This document shows, one piece after another, positions 9,754-18,904 of a stretch of 64,000 bases of DNA (position 1 is the first letter of the stretch; each line of letters opens with the position of its first letter). The notes below the pieces were generated by a model. That model did not search any database. It was given only the letters and a program-made list of their open reading frames with translations, and was not told where the DNA came from. Made by a program: the position numbers and the translations under genes. Origin of the DNA: Thermoplasmata archaeon (lineage in GTDB: Archaea > Thermoplasmatota > DTKX01 > VGTL01); assembly GCA_038851035.1 (NCBI GenBank), contig JAWCLH010000014.1, positions 1 through 64,000 of the forward strand, read 5' to 3'.

Positions 9754-12700
9754 TTAATTCTCCACCATAACATTTATGGTCTGAACGCCGACGTTGTCGA
9801 GCATGTCCCTCATCTCTGCCCTGAGCCAGTAGGAGCCGTTGCTGAGGGAGTGGGTGGACCAGCTCACCCCCCATCCATTGGAGCCGTCGCTGTCCACCGC
9901 TATCAGGTGCCAGTTGACGCCGTCGCTGGAGTAGTAGAATGTGCAGTTCCTCACATCCCCGGCCCCAGAGCCCTCGCTGACCGAGATGCTCACGACACCC
10001 GAGACGAAGTCATTCTGCTGGGGGGTGATGAACGAGGGAGAGGGGGGCGTGTTGTCGAGGACTAGTACCATTTCGGTCCCGCTCTCGTTATTCCCCGCCC
10101 TATCCTGGCTACCGTATATTATAGTATGGGGGCCGTCGGGGAGCTCTCTTAGGAAGAGCTCTGTGGCTTCTATATACTTCCCGTCGACTACGAACCAGGA
10201 AGCCTCGAGACCAGAGCAATCATCCGAGGCCGTTAGGGTGAGGTTTGTTCTTGAGCTCACGTTCCACCTGTCGGTCTCCTGCGCCCTGTGCTTCGGCGAG
10301 CCGATGCTCAGGCTCGTGGAGGGCGGGGTGTTGTCGGTCAGGACTGAGACGAAGAGGTAAGCGACGTTGCCGAGCACGTCCACAGCTCTCACCTCGACGG
10401 TGTGCGTGCCATCGCTCTCTGCGGCGGTGTCCCAACGCCACTCGAAGGGGGCGCTACTGGCAGCATATCTGGGGGAACCGTCGACAAGGTAGCTCACCGT
10501 GGCCACGCCGCTCCTGTCGGCCGCCGACGCCCGGACCTGGCGCACTCCATGGGGGACCACCCCCTCCGTGAGCCCCTCGAGAGAGAGCTCGGGCGGCGTC
10601 AGATCGAGATACAGGCGGAAGCTGCCAGAGGCCGCGTTGCCGAGGTTATCGGTGGCCTGGACCGACACAATGTGGTAGCCCTCAGCCAGCCCGGACAGGG
10701 AGAATGGCTCGCGGTACTGGGTCCAGGCGCCATTGTCTATCCTGAAGCTTACCTGCCCTACGCCCGAAAGCTGGTCGGCAGCGCGGATGGAAATCGGGGT
10801 CCGGTCTGATACGTTTGTTATATCATCTGGAGTGGCGGAAGCCTTTGGAGAGCCGATTTCAAGCTCCACATCAGGCGGGGAATTGTCAAGGTTAAGCGTG
10901 AGGGTCTGGACGGGCTGGACGTTGCCGGCGGCGTCTTCCGACCTCCACTGAAGCGATCTCGCTCCATCGGCACCAGTCAGGGCGAACTCACCGGTATGTC
11001 TCTGCCACTCCTCCAATTCCGAGAAGCGGAAGTAAATGGTCTCGGGCGCAAGGGGCTCGGAGCCGTGAGTGAAGGTGATGCGGGTGATGGAGGATATATT
11101 CCAGATGTGCTCGGGGGCGGCCCGGTACTTGGGCTCTGTGAGGACGAGCGAGGCGAGAGGGGGAACCGTGTCCACGAGAAGCTCCGCCGCCTGAGACCAC
11201 TCAGTCGGTGTCCCCATCGCGGTCAGGCCCCTGACCCTCCAGTAGTGCCTTCCATCAGGAAGGGGAGCTGGAGGGGTGTAGGGCGGCGATTGGGCGTGCC
11301 CGGAGAGCTCGAGCGAAAGGAAGGATGGATCGCGCGAGATCTGGACTTCATAGCCTGACGCTCCTTCCACAGGAGACCATTCGAAAGAGGGCAGGGGCTT
11401 GTTCGTCCAGGTTCCGTCTGGGGGCTGGAGACCAGAGGGCGGTGGAGGCAGATAGCTGGCGCTACAGACGGCTCCTCCGTAGCGCTCTCCGCTTGCCGCC
11501 ACGAGGATGAGCTCGTCCCAGACCCTGAGACCGGGGGCGGCGAAGACCGATGATGCGCCTGGCTGGAGGGTGCCCCTAAACAGAACCACTCCTGTTCTCG
11601 TCGCGGTGGCGATGAAGTGTAGCGGACCGATGGAAGCGGGGTCGCTGGAGATATTGACCTCCGCCGTCCCGGGCATCGTGGAGTTTAGGCGCGCCACCCA
11701 TGCCGTCCAAGGAGGGAGGGTGATTAGCAGCTCAGCTCCCCCCGAGCCGATGTCCTGGCTCGACTGGAGGACAGGCTGGGGGTACCTGAATCCCGGCTGC
11801 GTTCTCCACGCCAAGTAATCCCAGAAAAGCTCTTGCAAACTCTTCCCCATCTGGCTTGTGAGAGCCGCCAGCGGGTCCTTGCCTGAATGGAGCATAGTTT
11901 GGGAAAGGGATGCACCGAGGCCGCTCTCTACGAAGCGTTTCTGAAGGTACTCGTAGAATAGCCACGAGCTGGCCATGTCATCGGCGCTGCAGGACCATGA
12001 ATCAATGAAGCTCCGGCTCAGGTCCCGGCCGTTATCATACGGGTTGTATAGACGGGCGGCACGCATGTCCGACAATATGGTCTCGACCGTCGGAGCGGAC
12101 GGGTAGGTCTCGAGGGCCGCGGTCTGAAGGCCCTCAGCAGTTGCCATTCCTTCTCTTATGAATGCTGTGGCTTCCGAGGGCGCACCCCATTTCGCGAGCT
12201 GAATTAGGCACGCTATCTGGCGGGCGCAAAAATAGGCGTTGATAGCCCGGCCGGGGCCGAGCATCAGCGAAACTCTGCCACTCGCTTCGGTCACTCCGCC
12301 ATAGCTCGAGCCGTTGGTTACCCAAACTTCGAGGAGTGGCGCGCCACGGCTAGTGTTGCCGGAAGCGAAGGGCTCCCCGAGCCTCCTGAGCTGCTTCAGC
12401 GAATACTCGATATGGGCCGCCGCCTCCATCAGGAGAGCCCTCGATACGGGGCGGCCGGCGGGGAGGGAGACAGAGCCTGAGCCGAGGGAGAGTGTGGGGC
12501 TGAAGTGCCTCCCGCTCCTGAGCCAGATCACCTGCCGCACTCCCCCCGGCTCAACCTCGAGGATATTCGGCTCGCGGGGGCTGGGCGGGGAGGAGTTCCA
12601 AGCAGCGGGGTCGTATCTGGTGAGACCGATTCTCGAGGCTGATTCCCCCACCCTCAGATAGGGGCCGGGGGATGCCGGGGGCCAGGTCGCCCTGACAGCA

Positions 12701-13293
12701 TCGCCTCCTCCGCCCCCCCACCTGACGAAGTCCACAAGGCGGCCCTCGCTGTCGTAAAGACCGAGCTCGTCCTTGGCATCGAGCGTCAGGCCGGTTCCCG
12801 GCGGAAACTCCAGAAGCACATAGCGGAATCTGGTGCCGGGAGTCGAGGATATCCTGTAACCCCCATCGTCGTACGTCGTCAGCCTCCAGCCGCTCAAATC
12901 TGGTACGCCTTCGCCAACCTGAATCTCAACGTAGGGGGTGACCGAGCTGCCGGCCATCTCGGGCATGACCTCCGATATGAGAACGTCGGGGGCGGCTAGG
13001 GTGTCGTTCACGCCCGGCGGTGGCTTCGGGTGGGGGGTGACGACGGTCCCGGGTCTGCCCGTCAGGAGGACGGCCATGGTCGCGATGACGACAACCGCCA
13101 CGACCGCTACTGCCGCGAGCTTTCTTAGGTCGATGGAGGACCGGGGGAGCGGAGCTCTCTGCGCTCCCGCATGGCCGCCCTGTGCACCGGCAGAGGGCCC
13201 GGGCGGAGCATCGGGCGGCTCCTCCTCAACCATTAAAACCTCCTCGGCCTCAGGCAAACCCTCCTCATCCCACGACACAGCTCCGCCTTTCAT
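9754..13293 (-). CDS. Membrane-anchored surface protein: lamin-tail domain, gluzincin-like region without HExxH, Ig-like repeats
   Basis: 1179 residues. An acidic, Pro/Ala-rich cytoplasmic segment (1-56) precedes one membrane helix (about 60-78), so the bulk is extracellular. Residues 95-215 resemble a lamin-tail domain (VLISEVMPE, VEIQVG, DLSGWRLTTYD, LYDSEGRLVDFVRW). The region 240-520 looks like an extracellular peptidase-MA type fold: ARQIACLIQ followed about 15 residues on by FIREGMATAEG, the arrangement of HExxH...NEG(L/M)A, but the zinc-binding histidines are absent. Then come a fibronectin-III-like module (FEWSPVEGASGYEVQISRD) and at least four Ig-like modules of the DNTPP / AxDxxGN type. 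There is no C-terminal anchor, so it is a type II protein. ATG 13293 follows a GAGGGG ribosome site. It is convergent with gcvT-glyA. Confidence 0.85.
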   Translation of the reverse strand: MKGGAVSWDEEGLPEAEEVLMVEEEPPDAPPGPSAGAQGGHAGAQRAPLPRSSIDLRKLAAVAVVAVVVIATMAVLLTGRPGTVVTPHPKPPPGVNDTLAAPDVLISEVMPEMAGSSVTPYVEIQVGEGVPDLSGWRLTTYDDGGYRISSTPGTRFRYVLLEFPPGTGLTLDAKDELGLYDSEGRLVDFVRWGGGGGDAVRATWPPASPGPYLRVGESASRIGLTRYDPAAWNSSPPSPREPNILEVEPGGVRQVIWLRSGRHFSPTLSLGSGSVSLPAGRPVSRALLMEAAAHIEYSLKQLRRLGEPFASGNTSRGAPLLEVWVTNGSSYGGVTEASGRVSLMLGPGRAINAYFCARQIACLIQLAKWGAPSEATAFIREGMATAEGLQTAALETYPSAPTVETILSDMRAARLYNPYDNGRDLSRSFIDSWSCSADDMASSWLFYEYLQKRFVESGLGASLSQTMLHSGKDPLAALTSQMGKSLQELFWDYLAWRTQPGFRYPQPVLQSSQDIGSGGAELLITLPPWTAWVARLNSTMPGTAEVNISSDPASIGPLHFIATATRTGVVLFRGTLQPGASSVFAAPGLRVWDELILVAASGERYGGAVCSASYLPPPPSGLQPPDGTWTNKPLPSFEWSPVEGASGYEVQISRDPSFLSLELSGHAQSPPYTPPAPLPDGRHYWRVRGLTAMGTPTEWSQAAELLVDTVPPLASLVLTEPKYRAAPEHIWNISSITRITFTHGSEPLAPETIYFRFSELEEWQRHTGEFALTGADGARSLQWRSEDAAGNVQPVQTLTLNLDNSPPDVELEIGSPKASATPDDITNVSDRTPISIRAADQLSGVGQVSFRIDNGAWTQYREPFSLSGLAEGYHIVSVQATDNLGNAASGSFRLYLDLTPPELSLEGLTEGVVPHGVRQVRASAADRSGVATVSYLVDGSPRYAASSAPFEWRWDTAAESDGTHTVEVRAVDVLGNVAYLFVSVLTDNTPPSTSLSIGSPKHRAQETDRWNVSSRTNLTLTASDDCSGLEASWFVVDGKYIEATELFLRELPDGPHTIIYGSQDRAGNNESGTEMVLVLDNTPPSPSFITPQQNDFVSGVVSISVSEGSGAGDVRNCTFYYSSDGVNWHLIAVDSDGSNGWGVSWSTHSLSNGSYWLRAEMRDMLDNVGVQTINVMVEN

Positions 13294-13320
13294 TTTTCCC
13301 CTCGATTACCATAATTCTGC

Positions 13321-13336
13321 ATATATATATTAAATT
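13321..13336 (-). promoter_or_regulatory. TATA box for the 9754-13293 gene
   Basis: Read on the minus strand, TTTAATATATATATAT lies about 28-43 bases before the ATG at 13293, giving a short leader that contains the GAGGGGAAAA ribosome site. Confidence 0.6.
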
Positions 13337-13390
13337 CGGATGGCACAGCAAATTTATTTATTTGTTCTAAGGGGTAAGTCCTCCACCTCT

Positions 13391-15334
13391 CTATGCACGC
13401 GCCCTATTCTCGCAGAAATTCGCGTTCTCCCACTGGCCGTGTCCCTCACCCTCAATGTGAGCGGTGTCGGCAACGACCTGGCCCTCGTCGAAGCGCACCT
13501 CGGCTAACGCGCGCGATGCCGCGTCCGTCCCCTCTCTGATAGCGACGAAGAGCGCGGCCCTCTTGACGACGTCATACCCGCTTCGCTCGGGCACCTCCGA
13601 TTGGACTGCCATGTGCCACGCGTCCTCCGAGACTTCCCAGCCGACGAGCCCAAAGAGGGAGCCGAGATTATAGTACCTATAGACTTCGTGGAAGTCAACT
13701 AGATTCGTTAAGAAAATTCTGAGGGCTTCCTGAGCTCCCTCCCTGAGCCCCAGCCGCTCGCAGGCCTCGGCGAGGTCCAAGAGCGCGTGAGCCATTAGGA
13801 CGGAGCCCTGGAACGTGACCCTCGTGTCCATGTTGTCCCAGAAGCGGGGGCATGAGCGGAGAGACATCAGCATTTCGTAGTAAGCTCTCGCAAGAAGGGC
13901 TGCCTCTTCGTCCCTTCTGCAGTTCTGGAGGTGGGTGTCGGCGATTCTGCGGAAGTCCGGCTCGATGTCCGCGCCGGGCGGGCTGCAGGCAAGGCATAAT
14001 GGCGCAAAGACAACTCCCGCATAGGCCCTCAGGAATTCCCAAGACTGCTCCGGCCCCCATCTAGTTCCAGGGGCCATGCAGCGACCCAGCCCATCCAGTA
14101 CAGTCCTCCTTACCACGCGCTCCACGCGCTCCTGGACCTTCATGAAGCCCTGCTTCCAAATCTGCGAGATTCTGGTGCCCCGGTGTACCCTCGAGATCAC
14201 TAGGCCATCCCAGCGACGGATTCCCGTCCACCGAGTGTCAGAGGAGTAATCGACACCTTGGTCCATGTAATCAGACCAGGACGAGAACTCACGTATCTCC
14301 ACCCTGAAGCGCTCGTCCTCCATCTCGCCCTCCCAGCGCCTGTACTCGCCCGTGAGCTTCCGGTGGAGAAAAACTGGGGTGCTGAGCAGCTCCACGCCGA
14401 CCTCCCGCAACCGCCTCCGCAGGGTGCGGAGCCTCTCGCCTTGGTCGGCCGAGGAGGCGAGTGACTCGAGGTCGCTCGCCATGGTCAGAGCGTACTCAAT
14501 TCCCTTTTTTTCCTTAACATCGTCCGTGTGTGTGGAGATGATCAGGCCAACGAGCTCGGGAATCGTTCCCTCTCTGAACGCCCAGCGATCGCTCAGGGCC
14601 CTGTCCCTGCCGAAAACGATGACCCTCTCTCCGTTCAGGAGGACGAAATTGGCTGAGAGAGCGGCCTGGGGGAGCTGGAGACCCAGGAACTGGTGGCGGT
14701 CGAGCAGGATGAAGAGGTGCTTTCCGGCGGATAGCTCTCCCACTCCGCTTGCGTCGCCACCTCCCGACCTTGGTGCCCTACTCGCGAATCTCCTGCCAAA
14801 GGCTTCCCCGACGCTCCTTCCAGCCTCCCTGGAGTAGAGCCCCTCCGGGAACCAGAAACCGATCGGAGATTCAGGTTCCGGGGCGATAAGAAGCTCGTGG
14901 AGGCTGAACGCGAGGTCGGCCAAGATGCGCTGTTCTTCAGGCGCAACATGGGGTAGAAGGACATGGAACGGCGCGGTGCAGATAAGGTCGATTACTCGTT
15001 CCTCGATGAGGCGCCTGAGCGCCCGGAAGGAGCCTGGGTGCCTCTGCACTAAAAGCTGGAGCGTGGCGGGCTCGATGTCCACGGAGCAGAAGGGAGCGAC
15101 TCCCGGGCTACCCCCTTCTCTCCCCATCTCTTCAAATAGCCTCCATATCTCTCTGTAGAACCCGAGCATCGCGCCCGTCCAGTTCTCGCCCTTGATAAGC
15201 CTGTCGCCCGCTTTTAGGCCTACAGGCGACCGCCTCTCCAGAAACACTGGGGTCTCCATCGGGCTCCCGGGCCTCCTGAGAATGATATCACCAGGCTGGT
15301 AGCCGTGGAAGTGGAAGCAGAGCTTGAGGTGCAT
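13391..15334 (-). CDS. Glycoside hydrolase family 57 protein (alpha-glucan enzyme)
   Basis: A 647-residue GH57-type (beta/alpha)7-barrel protein. The N-terminal HFHGYQPGD corresponds to family region 1 (HxHQP), and GFWFPEGLYS to the region that carries the nucleophilic Glu; HTDDVKEKKG is a candidate for the acid/base Asp region. GH57 members include amylases, 4-alpha-glucanotransferases and branching enzymes; which activity is present cannot be read here. The longer ORF opens at 15403, but the minus-strand TATA box at about 15377 places transcription start near 15350, so ATG 15334 (MHLKLCFHFHGYQ) is chosen; it also matches the usual GH57 N-terminus. It is divergent from galT and close to glgA, consistent with glycogen or alpha-glucan turnover. 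Confidence 0.82.
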   Translation of the reverse strand: MHLKLCFHFHGYQPGDIILRRPGSPMETPVFLERRSPVGLKAGDRLIKGENWTGAMLGFYREIWRLFEEMGREGGSPGVAPFCSVDIEPATLQLLVQRHPGSFRALRRLIEERVIDLICTAPFHVLLPHVAPEEQRILADLAFSLHELLIAPEPESPIGFWFPEGLYSREAGRSVGEAFGRRFASRAPRSGGGDASGVGELSAGKHLFILLDRHQFLGLQLPQAALSANFVLLNGERVIVFGRDRALSDRWAFREGTIPELVGLIISTHTDDVKEKKGIEYALTMASDLESLASSADQGERLRTLRRRLREVGVELLSTPVFLHRKLTGEYRRWEGEMEDERFRVEIREFSSWSDYMDQGVDYSSDTRWTGIRRWDGLVISRVHRGTRISQIWKQGFMKVQERVERVVRRTVLDGLGRCMAPGTRWGPEQSWEFLRAYAGVVFAPLCLACSPPGADIEPDFRRIADTHLQNCRRDEEAALLARAYYEMLMSLRSCPRFWDNMDTRVTFQGSVLMAHALLDLAEACERLGLREGAQEALRIFLTNLVDFHEVYRYYNLGSLFGLVGWEVSEDAWHMAVQSEVPERSGYDVVKRAALFVAIREGTDAASRALAEVRFDEGQVVADTAHIEGEGHGQWENANFCENRARA

Positions 15335-15371
15335 TTGCACCGGTCGGCAATCCCCGCGTGCGCAATAAACC

Positions 15372-15383
15372 TTTTCTATAAAG
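15372..15383. promoter_or_regulatory. Overlapping divergent TATA elements between GH57 and galT
   Basis: The short sequence TTTTCTATAAAG serves as a TATA-like element on both strands: CTATAAAG about 35 bases before the galT ATG (15417) and TTTATAGAAAAG about 40 before the GH57 ATG (15334). Only 82 bases separate the two start codons, so both genes must share this core promoter region. Confidence 0.55.
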
Positions 15384-15416
15384 GGCCCGTTTACAGGTAG
15401 CAAGAGTGGCCTGAAG

Positions 15417-16424
15417 ATGCCCGAGCTGAGGAAGGACTACATCACGCACGGCTGGGTGGTTCTCTCGAGCGAGAGGGGCGCGAGGCACGTCGAACTGAAG
15501 ACGAGCCCGGCGACACCCGATACTCCCGATGAAAAATGCCCCTTTTGCCCCGGCAGGGAGCAACAGACCCCCCCTGAGATTCTCGCCTACCGCTCGCCGG
15601 GGACGCAGCCTAACTCGCCCGGCTGGTGGATTCGGGTGGTTCCGAACAAGTTCCCCGCGCTGAAGATAGAGGGAGAAGTAAATCACAAGGTAAATCATCT
15701 TTTCAACAGAATGAATGGTGTGGGTGCGCACGAGGTTTTAATTGAGACGCCGGAGCACTGCGCCTCCATCGCTACCCTACCAGAGCACCAGGTCAACGAA
15801 ATCGTCTGCGCCTACAAGGACCGCTACAACGACCTGACGAAGGACAGAAGGCTGAAGTACATCATGATATTCAAGAACCAGGGAAGGGAGGCCGGGGCCT
15901 CCCTCCCCCATCCCCACTCCCAGATAATTGCCACGCCAATGATACCGCGCAGAATAATGGACGAGCTCGAGGGAGCGAGAAACTACTACTTCTCGACCGG
16001 CGGCAGCTGCATCTACGACGACATCGTGAAACACGAGCTCGAGGAGAAGGAGCGCGTTGTTTTGGAGACAGACGCTTTTGTTGCGATATGCCCCTACGCC
16101 CCCAGATTCCCTTATGAGACTTGGATTCTGCCGAAAAGCCACGATCCGATATTCGAGGATGTTGGGGACGAGGAGAGGGGGAAGCTAGGGTATATTTTGA
16201 AGTGGGTGCTGAGAGCGATGCACGACCGTCTCAACGACCCGCCCTACAACTACTATATCCACACCGCGCCATCCGACAGGAACGATTATAGGTTCTACCA
16301 TTGGCATCTAGAAATTATGCCTAGGCTCTCGCAGGCCGCAGGCTTCGAGAGGGGGACGGGCTTCTATATAAACCCCGTGACACCGGAGGAGGCCGCTGCG
16401 CTACTTAGGCAGGGACCGGCGTGA
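15417..16424 (+). CDS. galT: Galactose-1-phosphate uridylyltransferase
   Basis: 335 residues of the HIT-superfamily GalT: UDP-glucose plus galactose-1-phosphate to UDP-galactose plus glucose-1-phosphate. The zinc site CPFCPG (residues 41-46), the active-site motif PHPHSQIIATP with the nucleophilic His (second His of HPH), and the C-terminal FYHWHLEIMPRL metal/substrate motif are all present. The active motif has Ser where many bacterial enzymes have Gly (HPHGQ), which is common in archaeal and ADP-glucose-type relatives, so related sugar-phosphate nucleotidyl transfer is possible. The ATG at 15417 is set by the promoter 35 bases upstream. It is head-to-head with GH57 and near glgA. Confidence 0.92.
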   Translation: MPELRKDYITHGWVVLSSERGARHVELKTSPATPDTPDEKCPFCPGREQQTPPEILAYRSPGTQPNSPGWWIRVVPNKFPALKIEGEVNHKVNHLFNRMNGVGAHEVLIETPEHCASIATLPEHQVNEIVCAYKDRYNDLTKDRRLKYIMIFKNQGREAGASLPHPHSQIIATPMIPRRIMDELEGARNYYFSTGGSCIYDDIVKHELEEKERVVLETDAFVAICPYAPRFPYETWILPKSHDPIFEDVGDEERGKLGYILKWVLRAMHDRLNDPPYNYYIHTAPSDRNDYRFYHWHLEIMPRLSQAAGFERGTGFYINPVTPEEAAALLRQGPA

Positions 16425-16515
16425 CGCCTGCGGGTGCTTAGATTAAAAGAGCCAGGCCCCGCCCCTTGCACCGTTCCAAGGCGATTGGCGAATTCCTCCG
16501 CCCGCCACTCGCGAG

Positions 16516-16818
16516 CTAAGGCTTCGGCGCATCCACGAGCCTGAACTTGACCAGCTTCCCGTCCCTTATCTGGGTGATTTTGCCCTCACGCGCCAGCCAG
16601 CCGAGCGCCCCGTGAACCTCGTCAGACGTCAGCTTTGTCTCGTTCTGAATCATTCTGGGCGTTGCGGTCCCGATTTTGTTGAGTGCGTTCCAGACCTTGC
16701 CCGCGTTCACACCGAATGTGGTCTCTATATTCACCACTTCCTCAGCCATCTTCTCTCGCTCCCCGTCCTCTCGCTCAACGGACTGATCGGATTTAAGGGT
16801 ATTGGTCAGCGAGTTCAT
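16516..16818 (-). CDS. Winged-helix protein of the DUF2582 type
   Basis: 100 residues, with the core VNAGKVWNALNKIGTATP...VHGALGWLAREGKI typical of the small DUF2582 winged-helix family; probably DNA binding or a protein-interaction winged helix. ATG 16818 overlaps the glgA stop codon (ATGA), indicating translational coupling; an internal ATG at 16749 (MAEEVVNIE) fits the family N-terminus better and may be the true start. It is the last gene of the unit PCC protein - glgA - this gene, suggesting a link to glycogen control, though that is inference. Confidence 0.8.
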   Translation of the reverse strand: MNSLTNTLKSDQSVEREDGEREKMAEEVVNIETTFGVNAGKVWNALNKIGTATPRMIQNETKLTSDEVHGALGWLAREGKITQIRDGKLVKFRLVDAPKP

Positions 16819-18281
16819 TCGACCCGCCCCATCGCCTCCTCGTAGACCTCCAGATACCTCCGCGCCGAGGCCCTCCAGGAGAAGTCCGCGGCCATTCCCC
16901 TGAGGACTAGGGCCCTCCAGCGGTCGGGATCCCGGAAGAGAGTTCGGGCTCTCTCCACGGCCTCCACGAAAGCTGCGGGGGTGTAGTCGTCGAAAACGAA
17001 TCCGTTCCCATCGGGCCTGGAGGCATCGATGACGGTGTCCGCGAGACCACCCGTCCGACGCACTATCGGAATCGCGCCGTACCTCAGGCTAATCATCTGG
17101 CCTAGGCCGCATGGCTCGTACTTGGAAGGCATCAAGAACGCGTCACAGCTTGCGTATATCCGTCTTGCGAGTCGGTCGTCGAAGTCCAGCACCACCCGCA
17201 GGTTGTCGGGGTACTCCTCGGCAAGCGCTTTCATCATGGACATATAACCCTCGTCCCCGGTCCCTAGCGCGACCATCTGTGTCCCCGGCACCAGAATTCG
17301 GGGGATGGCGGGGGCCAAGATGTCCAAACCTTTCTGGACTGTGAGCCGGGAGACGAAACCGAGAAGGAATGCATCTGGCGCCTCGGGGAGGGCGAGCTCC
17401 CTCTGGAGCGCTATCTTGTTCCGGGCCCTGAGCCCAACGGACCTGAGCCCGAAGCGCTGCGTCAGCGCCGCGTCCCTCTCCGGGTCCCAGAGGTTATAGT
17501 CCAGGCCATTTAAGATACCTCTGAGCTTGCGCGAGTGGGCGCGCAAAAACCCGTCCAGCCCTCCTCCAAACTCTGGCGTCTGAATCTCACGGGCGTAGCT
17601 CTCGCTCACCGTGTTCACAATGTCCGAGAAGAGGATGCCGGCCTTCATCAGGTTGACGGAGCCATAGAACTCAATCCCGTCGGGGTTGAAGAGTTCCCAT
17701 GGAAGGCCAAGCGCATCCATGGCCTCCGGGCCAAAGCGCCCCTGGTACTCGATGTTGTGGATGGTGAATACCGTCCTAACGCTCGAGTGCCTCCCCTCCT
17801 TTTTGTAGAAGAGCTTCAGATAAGCAGGAATCAGCGCGCTCTGCCAGTCGTGACAATGGATGATGGCGGGCTCCCACTCCACTTTATCGAGTGCTTCAAG
17901 CACGGCCCTGCAGAAGAACCCGAACCTCTCCGCGTCGTCCGGATATCCATAGAGCGAGGGTCTGTCGAAGTAGCGATAGCACTCTATCAAATACGCGGGG
18001 ACACCTTGCTCCAGCCGCGCTTCCTTCACGACAGCGGTCTCGACAATACCCCTCCCCATAGGCACTGCGAAGTCAGCGACATAGTCCAGAGAGGCCCTTA
18101 CGGCTCTGTAGCGGGGCATCACCACCCGAACGTCGCATCCCAGCTCCTTCAGGGCTAAAGGTAGGCTCCCTGCAACGTCCGCGAGACCGCCGGTCTTGGC
18201 CAGGGGGTGAATCTCGGGCGAGACGAAGAGAACCTTCAACCCTGTCCCTCTGCCCTCGCCGCTCCTGCCGCGTCGCTGCAT
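16815..18281 (-). CDS. glgA: Glycogen synthase (GT5)
   Basis: 488 residues from ATG 18281. It polymerises ADP- or UDP-glucose into alpha-1,4-glucan. The GT5 signature KVLFVSPEIHPLAKTGGLADV at the N-terminus contains the KTGGL nucleotide-sugar loop; the C-terminal half has FVSRLTVQKGLD, MPSKYEPCGLGQM and the RRTGGLADTV motif. A TTG at 18320 opens the ORF 39 bases earlier, overlapping the preceding gene, but ATG 18281 is preceded by GAGGGA at good spacing and leaves a short Arg/Gly-rich extension before the fold. It lies 19 bases downstream of the PCC-domain gene and overlaps the winged-helix gene by 4 bases, so the three are co-transcribed. Archaea often use this enzyme with GH57 branching or debranching enzymes such as the one nearby. 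Confidence 0.93.
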   Translation of the reverse strand: MQRRGRSGEGRGTGLKVLFVSPEIHPLAKTGGLADVAGSLPLALKELGCDVRVVMPRYRAVRASLDYVADFAVPMGRGIVETAVVKEARLEQGVPAYLIECYRYFDRPSLYGYPDDAERFGFFCRAVLEALDKVEWEPAIIHCHDWQSALIPAYLKLFYKKEGRHSSVRTVFTIHNIEYQGRFGPEAMDALGLPWELFNPDGIEFYGSVNLMKAGILFSDIVNTVSESYAREIQTPEFGGGLDGFLRAHSRKLRGILNGLDYNLWDPERDAALTQRFGLRSVGLRARNKIALQRELALPEAPDAFLLGFVSRLTVQKGLDILAPAIPRILVPGTQMVALGTGDEGYMSMMKALAEEYPDNLRVVLDFDDRLARRIYASCDAFLMPSKYEPCGLGQMISLRYGAIPIVRRTGGLADTVIDASRPDGNGFVFDDYTPAAFVEAVERARTLFRDPDRWRALVLRGMAADFSWRASARRYLEVYEEAMGRVE

Positions 18282-18300
18282 CGGCCGGTCCCTCGGGGTC

Positions 18301-18798
18301 TCAGTCGAGGTCGAGTTCAAGGGAGCCGCTCCTCTGTCTGGCCACGTGGCCCAGAACCGGCTTCGTTTCGCTTGCCTTCTGTATAATCAGCTCCATGAGA
18401 CCGCTCTTCTCGCTCTTCTTCCTAGTCAGCTCGATGTCCACGAGCCTGAGGAGGTATATCTCGTTGAGGTAGTGCGCCTTCGCAGAGACCAAATGACCCC
18501 CCAGGAGCTGGTGCTCCTTGTTGGCGACGGCGGCGTGGAGATGGAGATGTGGCTTGCCGTTGACCCACGCGGTAGAACCGGAGAGTTTGACGAGCTCGTG
18601 GGGCTCCGAGAGCTCCCTCGTCACATAATCCCTCCCATCGTAATAACCGAGTTTCAGGTCCGTCAGCATCCCAACCCCGCCCAGAAAAACCCCCGACTTT
18701 ATCGTTTGCTGGGCAAAGAGCCGCTCGAGGGTGGAATGGACCTCCTCGCCGTCATCGAGTTTGATGACGTACACATTCGCCTCCTTCCCGAAGTGCAT
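18301..18798 (-). CDS. PCC/PPC-domain (DUF296) protein
   Basis: 165 residues. The core (MHFGKEANVYVIKLDDGEEV, GVFLGGVGMLTDLKLGYYD, GKPHLHLHAAVA, GGHLVSAKAHYLNEIYLL) matches the DUF296 fold found in plant AT-hook proteins and in prokaryotic stand-alone proteins; the HLHLH stretch is the likely metal or ligand site. The ORF opens with GTG at 18831, but that codon abuts the TATA box at 18832-18842, so it cannot be in the mRNA; ATG 18798, about 30 bases downstream of the box, is the start. Function of prokaryotic members is unsettled. It heads the unit with glgA and the winged-helix gene. Confidence 0.85.
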   Translation of the reverse strand: MHFGKEANVYVIKLDDGEEVHSTLERLFAQQTIKSGVFLGGVGMLTDLKLGYYDGRDYVTRELSEPHELVKLSGSTAWVNGKPHLHLHAAVANKEHQLLGGHLVSAKAHYLNEIYLLRLVDIELTRKKSEKSGLMELIIQKASETKPVLGHVARQRSGSLELDLD

Positions 18799-18831
18799 GC
18801 CCCTTCCCCACGCCCGAGTGATGGTTTGCAC

Positions 18832-18842
18832 CTATTATAATT
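18832..18842 (-). promoter_or_regulatory. TATA box for the PCC-glgA-winged-helix unit
   Basis: On the minus strand AAAATTATAATAG lies about 35 bases before ATG 18798. Its position decides the start of that gene. Confidence 0.65.
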
Positions 18843-18870
18843 TTGCCGTCCGGGACCGCCCGGTAGCGAA

Positions 18871-18880
18871 GATATTATTA
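18871..18880 (+). promoter_or_regulatory. TATA box for the alpha/beta hydrolase gene
   Basis: GATATTATTA ends 25 bases before ATG 18905, the spacing of a leaderless archaeal mRNA, and excludes the longer ORF that opens at 18731 on the far side of the divergent promoter. Confidence 0.6.
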
Positions 18881-18904
18881 CGCTATCGGGAAATTGCCTC
18901 GGGG

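Noticed and set aside
18731-18904. N-terminal extension of the alpha/beta hydrolase frame
   Set aside because: It runs through the divergent promoter region and the opposite gene; the TATA box at 18871 sets the start at 18905.
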